Shown here piece after piece: positions 11,901 to 21,893 of a stretch of 64,000 bases of DNA; the first letter of the stretch is position 1; each line of letters begins with the position of its first letter. A program made the position numbers and the translations under genes. The notes under the pieces were generated by a model. The model ran no database searches, was not told where the DNA came from, and saw only the letters and a program-made list of their open reading frames with translations. Source of the stretch: Hordeum vulgare subsp. vulgare (Eukaryota > Streptophyta > Magnoliopsida > Poales > Poaceae); assembly GCF_904849725.1 (NCBI RefSeq), contig NC_058520.1, forward strand, positions 401,339,993-401,403,992, written 5' to 3'.

Positions 11901-12690
11901 CCATGCAATCTAACACTAGCCTACCTGCTGCAAACTTGCTGAATATATGTATGGGTAGTTCCTGGTGGTCACTTATTATCCAAGGGAGTAGTTTTGGTAC
12001 TCCCTTGGACCTCATCTAGCTACTCACTGTTATTGTTACACCTGAGATGATATTTTGTTCTTCGAAAGACGTTTTACAATTTAGCATTGCCATCTAGTTC
12101 CTGCGCCTCAACAATACATTACTTTGTTTGTATGCAGGTATACTAGAGCCCATAAAAGCTGGTATCAGGGATGCAAAACTAGGAGTGGGGAAGCAAGAGC
12201 AGGATGACTTCTTCACAACGAGTGCTAATTTCTGTATTTTTTTTTGAGATTCTTTTGGGTTGATGCTTCAGTTGTGAAAACTGGTATCTGATTGTCAACT
12301 GTGAATCAGATGAGTTATTGTATTATGTAAACCTGGAGATGTATTATGTGATGTTATATGATGATTTGAATTCGACTTGGAGTTTTCTTGATTTGAACAT
12401 GAAATAGTGCTGCATTTAATATTGGACAAATAATTGGTTGAAAAGGCCCAATAAATAGAAATGAAATCAAGTTCTGAAAAAAAAAGTTGCTGAATTCAAA
12501 AATGAAAAAAGGCCAAAACTGAAACTGGACCAAATGTATTTGGACACTAAAAGGCCACGGGCCGAAAAAAATTCAAAAAAGAAAAACTAAAAGTGGCTAT
12601 AAATGGGCTAAGGCCCAAAAAGAAGCCCAAAAAATAAAACCAGCCCATGTGATCAATTGAAATGGGTTGGGCTGATTTCAATTATGATGT
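8935..12690 (+). other. CACTA interior, mostly non-coding, with possible extra exons
   Basis: No protein family is recognised. Two segments look like exons by splice signals. One is 11634-11709 (after TTACAG, before GTGAGC), moderately GC-rich. The other starts at 12138 (after TATGCAG) and runs into a T-rich end near 12240 that could hold a transcript 3' end. They may belong to a chimeric transcript that starts near the BRCT segment. The rest is intron-like, T-rich sequence. Confidence 0.35.
10994..11106. repeat. Triple CTG-rich repeat inside the CACTA element
   Basis: Three copies of GATTTTCCTGCTGCTGCTGG start at 10994, 11044 and 11076, each followed by TG(C/T)CCTACTT. Spacing is 50 and 32 bp. 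Local expansion; no function is evident. Confidence 0.8.
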
Positions 12691-12958
12691 TTTGATTTCG
12701 TCGTAATTTTGCCACGTAGGACTGCCATGTAGGACTGGGTTAGATTGTCAACGACGATTTAGGATCGTCGTAAAGGTTACGACGATCCATGAATCGTCGT
12801 AGAAGTTACGACGATTTTGATCAAAACGTCGCTCGTGTTCATTTGTGACGCTCCGTTTTCGACGCTTGGTTTTTCGTCGTGAGATCGTCGTAAAATAAAA
12901 ACTGTGACGATGTAGCGACAAAAATATAGCGTCGTGTATTAGCATATTCCTTGTAGTG
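12691..12958 (-). repeat. CACTA right terminal and subterminal repeats
   Basis: ATCGTCGTA/TACGACGAT-type motifs occur many times between about 12690 and 12900 in both orientations and mirror the left end. The terminal inverted repeat GCATATTCCTTGTAGTG closes the element at 12958. Confidence 0.8.
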
Positions 12959-12961
12959 TGT

Positions 12962-13298
12962 TGTGCCACCTTGATGTTCATGTGGTGATGTGTGTTTGTG
13001 ATCTTCTGCATGTGAGTGGGTGCAACAAAGCCATTCAAAACCTTTGGAGCACCATGGTTCAAACCTTTCCTATTCAAATATGTGATTACTTGTGTTTTCA
13101 ACTTGTTTTAAAAATCCTAAAAAAATGTTCCATCTTTCCTCTCAATTTTTGTGAGTGGAGAAGTGGAGCTCTTTTATTTTTCTCCAAGCACTGGCATTTG
13201 TTTTTATTGCGAAACAGCCTAGGTTTAATTATAAAGCAGATATTTTTGCTTTGCCTAAAAATAATCAGACCTATTTTATTAATAGGTTATATTATTTT
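12962..13298. repeat. LTR fragment F, right part
   Basis: Continuation of the piece at 6445-6618 after removal of the CACTA element and one TGT copy. It is cut at 13298 by the 3' LTR of element C; the five bases before the cut (ATTTT, 13294-13298) would be one copy of C's target duplication, the other lying outside the window. Confidence 0.5.
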
Positions 13299-14306
13299 TG
13301 AAGGGACGTGGATGTCGCCTAGAGGGGGGGGGGTGAATAGGCGCTTTAAAATAATTACGGTTTAGGCTTGAACGAATGCGGAATAAAGCTGACGTTTAAT
13401 TTGTCAAGCACAAAACCTAAAACAACTAGGCTCACCTATGTGCACCAACAACTTATGCTAAGCAAGATAAACAACTAAGTGATAGCAAGATATATGACAA
13501 TAAACAATATGTCTATCACAAAGTAAAGTGCATAAGTAAAGGGCTCGGGTAAGAGATAACCGAGGCACGCGGAGACGATGATGTATCCCGAATTTCACAC
13601 CCTTGCGGATGCTAATCTCCGTTGGAGAGGTGTGGAGGCACAATGCTCCCCAAGATGCCACTAAGGCCACCGTACTCTCCTCATGCCCCCGCACAATGCC
13701 AGATGCCGTGATTCCACTAAGGGACCCTTGAGGGCGGTCACCGAACCCGTACAAATGGCAAACCTTGGGGACGGTCACCGGTACCCGTACAAATTGCTCG
13801 GGGCAATCTCCACAACCTAATTGGAGACCCCGACGCTTGCCCGGAGCTTTACACCACAATGATTGAGCTTCGAGACACCACCAAGCTTCTAGAACGCCAA
13901 AGCATCCACGAAGAACAATATCTAGGGTCCTTAGTACCAAAGGTAATAAGCTTCTCAAACTTCACTTTCACGTATCACCGTGGAGAACTCAAACCGATGT
14001 AATTAATGCAATGGCAAGGGCACACGAAGTTCCCAAGTCCTTCTATCCCAAATCCCACCGAAGCAACTAATGCTAGAGAGGAAAATGAGAGGAAGAACGA
14101 AGAAGAACATGAAGAACTCAAAGATCTAGACCCAAGGGGTTCCCCTCACTTAGAGGAGAAAGTGATTGGTGGAAATGTGGATCTAGGTCTCCTCTCTCTT
14201 TTTCCTCAAGAACTAGCAAGAATCATTGGAGGGATTGAGAGTTAGCAAGCTCGAAGAAGTTCAACAATGGGGGAAGAACACGAGCTAAAGAGATAAGATT
14301 CAATGG
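13299..14306 (-). repeat. Element C 3' LTR, distal part
   Basis: Starts TGAAGGGACG (the LTR 3' end in minus orientation) and runs to the GGAAG target site of the LARD insertion at 14307-14311. Open frames inside (13458-13958 minus, 14006-14245 plus) have no family match and are LTR sequence, not genes. Confidence 0.7.
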
Positions 14307-14311
14307 GGAAG
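14307..14311. repeat. LARD target-site duplication, left copy
   Basis: GGAAG directly before the LTR start TGCTACT. It is matched exactly by GGAAG at 35920-35924 after the other LTR. The pair fixes the ends of the inserted element. Confidence 0.9.
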
Positions 14312-15945
14312 TGCTACTTCAACAAAAGACCTTCCAATGGCGCCATAATTAGGCACGTCACGTCGACGGGAGAATACTTGGCTTGATACTTCTGCTGTGG
14401 CTACGCCTTAAGGGACTTCCTAGGCAAGTATGCAAAGTATTTCCCCCGTGGCCTTGGAGCCTTGCGTTGGTGTTCCCTCGAAGCGGAAAGGGTGATGTAG
14501 CATACCGGTGGTAAGTATTTCCCTCAGTTTGAGAACCAAGGTATCAATCCAGTGGAGGAGTATCTCAAGATCCTGCACAAACACAAAAGCTTGCTCCCAA
14601 CGCTATGAAGGGGTTGTCAATCCCTTATAGATTGTTGGCCATGTGAGAACTGAAAGCAACAAAGTAACGAAGCAAAGTAAAAGCGGAGGTGTAAACGATG
14701 GATGTGAATAGACCCGGGGGCCGTAGTGTTTACTAGTGGCTTATCTCATGAAAGCAAATAGATGGTGGGTGAACAAATTACTGTCGAGCAATTGATAGAA
14801 CCGCGCAAAGTCATGATGATATCTAAGGCAATGATTATATCTATAGGCATCACGTCCAAAACAAGTAGACCGATACTTTCTGCATCTACTACTATTACTC
14901 CACACGTCGACCACTATCCAGCATGCATCTAGTGTATTAAGTCCATAAGAATAGAGTAACGCCTTAAGCAAGATGACATGATGTAGAGGGATAATCTCAA
15001 ACCAAAGATGAAAACCCCATCTTTTTACCCTTGATGGCAACTACTTGACGTGTGCCTTGCTGCCCCTACTGTCACTGGGAAAGGTCACCACATGGTAGAA
15101 CCCAAAACCAAGCACTTCTCCCATTGCAAGAATCATAGATCTAGTTGGCCAAACAAAACCCAAGACTCGGAGAGACTTACAAGGATATCAAATTATGCAT
15201 AAAAGAAATCAGCAAAGACTCAAATATATATCATAGATAATCTGATCACAAATACACAATTCATCGGATCTCGACAAACACACCGCCAAAGAAGATTACA
15301 TCGGATAGATCTCCATGAAGATCATGGAGAACTTTGTATTGAAGATCCAAGAGAGAGAAGAAGCCATCTAGCTACTAACTACGGACCCATAGGTCTGAAG
15401 TGAACTACTCACGAGTCATTGTAGGGGCGATGATGATGATGAAGAAGCCCTCCAACTCCAAAGTCCCCTCCGGCAGGGTGCCGGGAAGGTTCTCCAGATG
15501 AGATCTCGCGGAAACGGGAGCTCGAGGCGGCGGAAAAGTATTTTCGAGGCTCCCCTGATTTTTTGCTGAATATTTGGGAATATACAGGCCAAGGATCTAG
15601 GTCAGGGGGCGGCCAGGGAGGCCACAAGCCCTGACACCGCCGCCTCCCCCTGGTGGCGGAGTGGGAGCTTGTGGGCTCCCTAGAGCCCACCTGGCTTGGC
15701 CCAGAGGCCCCCCTGATCTTCTTCCGTTCGGGAAAAAATCATTTCGGGGTTTTTATTCCGTTTGGACTCCGCTCCAAAATAAGATCTGAGAAGAGTCAAA
15801 AACACAGAAAAAACAGGAACTGGCACTTGGCACTCAATTAATAAGTTAGTCCCAAAAAAGATATAAAAGGTAAATAAAACATCCAAAGATGACAAGATAA
15901 CAGCGTGAAACCATCAAAAATTATAGATACGTTTGAGACGTATCA
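14312..15945 (-). repeat. LARD 3' LTR
   Basis: An intact 1634-bp LTR that aligns colinearly with the split 5' LTR, with scattered substitutions and small indels (for example an extra ACGT near 14358). The minus-strand open frames within it are not genes. Confidence 0.9.
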
Positions 15946-18608
15946 AGCATCCCCAAGCTTAACTCATGCTCGTCCTCGAGTAGGGAAGTGATAAAGAATG
16001 AATTTTTGATGCTTTCATGCTACCTAGCATAGGTGTCCTTTGTAATTCCTCCTATGTGACATGAATGTTCAGATTCATTAGATTCAAAACAATAGTTTGC
16101 TATTGACGTGGAAACAATAATCATTCAAGCAAACTAGCAAAGTAATCATGAACTTTCAAAATAACAAGGCCAAAAGAAAGTTATCCCTACAAAAGCATAT
16201 AGTCTGGCTATGCTCTATCATCATTGCACAAGGAATTTAAATCATGCACAACCCCGGTATTGGCCAAGTAATTGTTTCACACCTTTACTTTCTCAAACCT
16301 TTTCATCTCTCACGCAATACATGAGCGTGAGCCATGGTTATAGCACCATAGATGGTGTGGAATGTGGTGGAGGTTGCAAGACAAAAAAAGAGAAGATAGT
16401 CACATTAACTAGGCATATCAATGAGCTGTGGTGATGCTCATCAATAGATATCAATGTGAATGAGTAGGGATTGCCATACAAATGATGCACTAGAGCTAAG
16501 AATATGTGAAAGCTCTTAAAGTAAACTAGTGGGTGTGCATCCAACTTGCTTGCTCACGAAGACCTAAGGCAATTTTGAGGAAGCCTATCATTGGAATATA
16601 CAAGCCAAGTTATATAATGAAAAGTTCCCACTAGCTATATGGTGGTGCCAAAACGAGAGACTCTCAATCATGAAGATCATGGTGCTTAATATGCACAAGT
16701 GTGGAAAAAGTGGTAGCATTGTCCCTTCTCTCTTTTTCTCTCATATTTTTATTGTTTTTTTATTTTTTGGTGGGTTCTTTGGCCTCTTTTTTATTTTATT
16801 TTATTTTGGTGGGCTTCTTTGGCCTCTTTTATTTCCTCACATGGGACAATGCTCCATTAATGATGATCATCACACTTTCAACTCAAAACTTAGAGCAACT
16901 ATGACTCTATATGGAATGCCTTCGGTAGTGTACCGTGGCAATGATCTAGCATGGCATAGACATCAATGGAAACATCATGCTAGCTATCTTATGATCATGC
17001 AATGGCAATGTTGACATGGTGGCACATGTCATGGTGGTAGTTGCATGGCAATATATCTTGGAATGACTTTGAAAAAGCCATAGTAGGTAGGTATGGTGGC
17101 TGTTTTGAGGGAGGCTAATGGTGGGTTTTGTGGACCCGCGAAAGTTGCACGACACTAAGAAGATAGTGATGGTGGCAGGTGAAAGTGCATCTAAACCATG
17201 TAATCAACATTAGTCATGAAGAACTCATATACTGGTTGCAAAAGTTATATTAGTAATCGAAATAAAGCATTCAACGCATACTCCTAGGGGAAGGGTTGGT
17301 AGGTATAAACCATCGCGTGATCCCGACCGCCACGCAAAGGATGACAGTCAATATACTAATCATGCTTAGATTTCATCACATAGAGGTTCACCATACGTGC
17401 ATGCTACGGGAATCACTAACTTCAACACAAGTATTTCTAGATCCACAACACGTTACTAGCATGACTTCAATATTACCATAACCACAATTGAGATGAATCA
17501 AACTTCTCTAACTATTCAATGCACATGAAGGTGGAAGTTTTCGTATCCCTTTGTATAACTACCCCTTTTGAGACTACTTTCAAAGCATAGATCAACTACC
17601 AAGCTACGCACCACTGTGCTCTAAAAGATATAAGTGAAGCACATAGAGCAAAAGTATCTAGCTCAAAAGATATAAGTGAAGCACATGTGAGCTGAATTGT
17701 CTACCAAAAGATATAAGTGAAGCTCGACAAAATCACGGTGAGTGCATGTCTCTCTCTCTAGGTGTGCAGCAAGGATGATTGTGACACAACAAAAATGAAA
17801 GATTCCTACGATACAAGACGCTGCAAGCAAAAACACATACATGTGGTGAATAAAAATATAGCCCCAAGTAACGTTACCGATGGATTGAAGACGAGAGAGG
17901 GGATGCCTTCCCGGGGCATCCCAAGCTTAGGATTTTACGGCATCGTTGAATCTCTTGGGGTGCCTTGGGCATCCCTAAGCTTGAGATCTTGAACTTCACC
18001 CAAAACTTGAAAACTTCACAACACGAAACTTAAACAAAAAGTCGTGATAACATTTGTACAAGAAAGCAAACCAACACTTCCTTAGGTACTGTAGAAAACT
18101 TAAATTCTACTTGTGCTGATGTTGGGTTACTGTACTTTCAATATTCCATGGCTAATACCCCCCGATACTATCTATAGTTTCATCAAAATAAGCAACCAAC
18201 ACAACAAAAACAGAATATGTTAATAGCAGACCAGTTTGTAGCAATCTGTATATTTCGTATATCTCTGGTACTTCAAAAATTCTTAAAATTTACGACAGTC
18301 TAAAGAATTTGCGTTGAAATCAGCATTAAAAAGAATCAACTCAAAATCTCTTACAGAAAAAAATTAAATTCTTTTTGTGAGCAGAAAGTTTCTGTCTTTT
18401 CCAGCATGACCAAACGATCATCCCCAAGACTAATCATAACGGTTTTGCTTGGCACAAACGCAAAAACAAACACAAAAAACACAATCATAACAGAATTATG
18501 AAAGTGTGGAAAACACAAAAAAGAAAGAAAATGGATAGATTCATTGGGTTGCCTCCCAACAAGCGCTTTTGTTTAACGCCCTTAGCTAGGCATTGATTTC
18601 AATGATGC
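15946..18608 (-). other. LARD internal non-coding region
   Basis: No coding sequence is recognised. Local repeats include two copies of a GGTGGG(T/C)TCTTTGGCCTC motif near 16765 and 16809, and three copies of AAAAGATATAAGTGAAGC near 17625-17725. The minus-strand 3' end just above 15945 holds the purine tract used for plus-strand priming. Short frames such as 16670-17014 are low-complexity text. Confidence 0.7.
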
Positions 18609-19358
18609 TCACACAAAAGACAAGAATTGAAGCACAACGAGATCATCATGGAGCATATGGCTAGCACATTTAAGTCTAACCCACTTCCTATGCATAGGGA
18701 TTTTGTGAACAAACAACTTGTTGGAGCAAGAATCAACTAGAATAGTAAGGCAAAACAAGCATAGCTTCAAAAATTTCAACACATGGAGAGGAAACTTGAT
18801 ACTATTGCAATAAGTAGAAGCAGATGATCCTCTCTCATAGTAATTTTCAGTACCATCATGAATGAATTCAACAATATAACCAGCACCTAAGGCTTTCTTT
18901 TCATGACCTACAACCATGCAAAGTTGACGCTCTTCAAAAATAGTGGGATTATCATCAACTAAAGTCATGACGTCTCCAAACCCACTTTCAATATTATTGC
19001 AAATATCATATTCATCATGAGGTTTGAACAAATTTTCAAGATCATAAGAAAGATCATCACCCCAATCATGATTATTGCAACAAGTAGTGGACAAAGCAAA
19101 ACTAGCATCCCCAAGCTTAGGGTTTTGCATAATTTCAGCATGATTATCACTAATAGAATTTATAGTGAAACCATTGCAATCATGCTTTTCATCCAAGGAG
19201 ACCTCGTGAATCACTTCATAAGTTTCTTCCTCGCAATTTAGGGATTCACACATCTCAAGCAAAAGTCCATCAAAATAGTCAAGTGCCCTCAACTTACTGG
19301 CAATTCGTTCCACATAAGTGGGTCTCTTAAAGAGATTAGCTATCGGATGAGGATCCAT
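18609..19358 (-). CDS. Unknown 249-residue ORF of the LARD element
   Basis: An uninterrupted minus-strand frame starts 244 nt after the primer-binding region, which is where gag would normally start. The N-terminal half is hydrophilic and rich in Asp, Glu, Asn and Cys (for example DHAEIMQNPKLGDASFALST). Near residues 185-215 there is a hydrophobic stretch (LKFLKLCLFCLTILV), possibly a membrane segment. No zinc knuckle, protease or polymerase motif is visible. I do not recognise a named family. I recall similar frames in Triticeae LARD-type repeats, but cannot check that here. An intact frame in an otherwise non-coding element suggests either recent mobility or selection on the ORF. Confidence 0.6.
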   Translation of the reverse strand: MDPHPIANLFKRPTYVERIASKLRALDYFDGLLLEMCESLNCEEETYEVIHEVSLDEKHDCNGFTINSISDNHAEIMQNPKLGDASFALSTTCCNNHDWGDDLSYDLENLFKPHDEYDICNNIESGFGDVMTLVDDNPTIFEERQLCMVVGHEKKALGAGYIVEFIHDGTENYYERGSSASTYCNSIKFPLHVLKFLKLCLFCLTILVDSCSNKLFVHKIPMHRKWVRLKCASHMLHDDLVVLQFLSFV

Positions 19359-19601
19359 ATCACTAGATTTTCAGCAAGCGAAGATGCAAGCATATTGAAG
19401 GCACATGGCACACAAACAAACAGGAAGCAAGCGAGAGAAAAGGGAGAACGAAAAAGGCAAAAGGCAAAAGAAAACGGAAAAGGAGAAAGGCAAAAGAAAA
19501 CGACAAATGTGAAGTGGGGGAGAGGAAAACGAGAGGCAACTCGCAACAAAAGTAAATGCAAGAGATGAGTTTGTGAGACCTACTTGGATAGATCTTGATT
19601 T

Positions 19602-19622
19602 CTCCTCCCCGGCAATGGCGCC
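19602..19622 (-). other. LARD primer-binding site
   Basis: On the minus strand this reads CCGGCGCCATTGCCGGGGAGG, about ten bases inside the 5' LTR. It resembles the GGCGCC-type primer site common in grass Gypsy elements. The tRNA was not assigned. Confidence 0.65.
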
Positions 19623-19633
19623 GGAAATACTTC

Positions 19634-20386
19634 TGCTACTGCAACAAAAGACCTTCCAATGGCGCCAGAAATAGGCACGTCGACGGGAGAATACTTGGCT
19701 TGATCCTTCTGCTGCGGCTACGCCTTAAGGGACTTCCTAGGCAAGTATACAAAGGATTTCCCCCGTGGCCTTGAAGCCTTGCGTTGGTGTCCCCTCGAAG
19801 CGGAAAGGGTGATGTAGCGTAGCGGTGGTAAGTATTTCCCTCAGTTTGAGAACCAAGGTATCAATCCAGTGGAGGAGTATCTCAAGATCGTGCACAAACA
19901 CAAAAGCTTGATCCCAATGCTATGATGGGGTTGTCAATCCCTTATAGATTGTTTGCCAAGTGAGAACTGAAAGCAATAAAGTAATGAAGCAAAGTAAAAG
20001 AAGAGGTGTAAACAATGGATGTGAATAGACCCGGGGGCCGTAGTGTTTACTAGTGGCTTCTCTCATGAAAGCAAATAGACGGTGGGTGAACAAATTACTG
20101 TCGAGCAATTGATAGAACCGCACAAAGTCGTAGCGATATCTAAGGCAATGATTATATCTATAGGCATTACGTCCAAAACAAGTAGACCGATACTTTCTGC
20201 ATCTACTACAATTACTCCACACGTCGACCGCTATCCAGCATGCATCTAGTGTATTAAGTCCATAAGAACAGAGTAAAGCCTTAAGCAAGATGACATGATG
20301 TAGAGGGATAATCTCAAACCAATGATGAAAACCCCATCTTTTTACCCTTGATGGCAACTACTTGATGTGTGCCTTGCTGCCCCTAG
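19634..20386 (-). repeat. LARD 5' LTR, part before the copia insertion
   Basis: Matches 14312-15070 closely and ends in CCTAG (20382-20386), the left target duplication of the copia element. The LTR resumes at 35042. Confidence 0.9.
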
Positions 20387-20710
20387 TGTTGGGGCATAGT
20401 TTATGCCTAAGTAATTTTGGTGATTGATGACAGTACCGTAGAGGACGAACTGTGTGTGTTAAGGTTTCAGATAACACACGTCAACGGCACAAGACGACTC
20501 GCCTCCTCATTCTTGGAACGGAAGCATGGCGTTCTCTACGATTCTCTTTATTTGAGTCATAGGAAAGCCGTACTATTAAGAGGGGATCCGTAGTGGAAAG
20601 GGTTTGGGTGGAATCTATCTTTGCACGCGCACACTTCACATATTCTCCCTTACCTTCATATTTGGAGCGGCCCCGCCACTGTGTTTCTTTCCTCCTTGCA
20701 AAATGGTCCC

Positions 20711-21057
20711 CAGCGGTAGTACCGCTGGAGTGCTAGCGGTAGTACCGCTGCAGCCAGCGGTAGTACCGCTGGCTGGCGGTAGTACCGCCCCTGGTCAGCG
20801 GTAGTACCGCTCCAGGAGCTTAGTATCGCCTGCCTAGCGGTTGTTCGTGGACGGACCTTTTTGCGAAGACTGTCTTGGCGGTGGTAGTGCTTTTGCACTA
20901 CCAGGGGCCGAGCGGTTGTACCGCTGGGGCCAGCGGTAGTATCGTTGGAATGCCAGCGGTAGTACCGCTGCAATCAGCGATAGTACCGCCCCTGGTCAGC
21001 GGTAGTACCCCTGGAGTGCCAGCGGTAGTACCGCTGCACCTAGCGGTAGTACCGCTG
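20711..21057. repeat. Array of AGCGGTAGTACCGCT palindromes upstream of the LTR TATA box
   Basis: The unit AGCGGTAGTACCGCT is an inverted repeat around one central base, so each copy could fold or pair with its neighbour. About ten full or near-full copies occur, in two runs split by a unique stretch (about 20836-20907). Variant flanks include CCAGCGG and GGCGGTAGTACCGCC. It is not a CRISPR: the spacers are short and irregular and the context is an LTR. Confidence 0.9.
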
Positions 21058-21102
21058 GAGCTCGGGCAGAGAGTGGGAAAACGGTTGGATTTTTTCCCCC
21101 AC

Positions 21103-21110
21103 TATATAAA
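21103..21110 (+). promoter_or_regulatory. TATA box of the copia 5' LTR
   Basis: TATATAAA about 45 nt after the palindrome array, in the context CCCCCACTATATAAAGGG. The 3' LTR has the same at 34302-34309. It would set the start of the genomic transcript about 30 nt downstream. Confidence 0.7.
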
Positions 21111-21844
21111 GGGTTCTTCTAGCTGTGGAACCTTATCTCTCACCTCCCCAAGCTCCATTGTTGCTCCCTAAGCTCAAAAGTGCCCGATCTCTCTCCCTAG
21201 CCAATCAAACTTGTTGATTCTTTAGGGATTGGTTGAGAAGGCCTAGATTCACACTTCCACCAAGAGAAAAGTTGATTTCCCCACCAATCCCTTGCGGATC
21301 TTGTTACTCTTGGGTGTTTGAGCATCCTAGACGGTTGAGGTCACCTCGAAGCCATATTCCATTGTGGTGAAGCTTTGTGGTCTAGTTGGGAGCCTCCAAG
21401 CTTTGTGTGGAGTTTGCCCCAACCTTGTTTGTAAAGGTTCGGTCGCCGCCTTCAAGGGCACCTATAGTGGAATCACGGTACCTTGCATCGTGCGAGGGCG
21501 TGAGGAGAATACGGTGGCCTTAGTGGCTTATTGGGGAGCATTGTGCCTCCACACTGCTCCAAGGGAGACGTACTTCCTGTCAAAGGGAAGGAACTTCGGT
21601 AACACATCCTCGTCTCCATCGGTTCCACTTGTGGTTATCTCTAACCTTTACTTTGTGTTTGCTTATATTGTTGACTATATCTTACTTGTCTTAATAACTC
21701 TCGTTGTTAGCTCCATTAGGGTTCACCTCATTGTCGTAATATTTGTGAACCTATATGGTGTTTACCTTAACCTGCTAAGATTAATTAAAAAGTGGTCGTT
21801 GTCTATTCACCCCTCCTCTAGTCAACCATATCGATCCTTTCAAT

Positions 21845-21857
21845 TGGTATCAGATCC
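21845..21857 (+). other. Copia primer-binding site
   Basis: TGGTATCAGATCC, two to three bases after the 5' LTR, matches the usual initiator tRNA-Met primer site except at its 3' end. Confidence 0.85.
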
Positions 21858-21893
21858 ACGTCTCTTTATTAAGGGTTTAACCACCCGAAGAGT

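Larger units (their letters stand above)
6619..12958. mobile_element. Non-autonomous CACTA transposon carrying a BRCT gene fragment
   Basis: Seen: the left end CACTACAATAAATATGC (6619-6635) and the right end GCATATTCCTTGTAGTG (12942-12958) form near-perfect inverted repeats. A 3-bp target duplication TGT lies at 6616-6618 and 12959-12961. Both ends carry dense subterminal motifs of the type TACGACGAT/ATCGTCGTA. These are the hallmarks of the CACTA (En/Spm) superfamily. No transposase (TNPD-type) reading frame is visible in 6.3 kb, so mobility would need one supplied in trans. The interior holds a GC-rich, gene-like segment (7550-8420) with a BRCT frame, then AT-richer DNA with possible further exons. 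Confidence 0.9.
20387..21842 (+). repeat. Copia 5' LTR
   Basis: A 1456-bp LTR. The U3 part holds an array of 15-nt palindromes (20711-21057) and a TATA box at 21103-21110. Downstream there are only scattered differences from the 3' LTR, most of them inside the array, where unit number and bases differ. Confidence 0.93.

Noticed and set aside
13458..13958. 166-codon minus-strand frame
   Set aside because: Part of the element C LTR; the related plus-strand LTR text at 21364-21800 gives a different broken frame, so no protein is conserved.
20711..21057. Regular short repeats that look like a CRISPR array
   Set aside because: Spacers are short, irregular and part of the same motif; the array lies in the U3 of an LTR of a plant retrotransposon and recurs in the other LTR.
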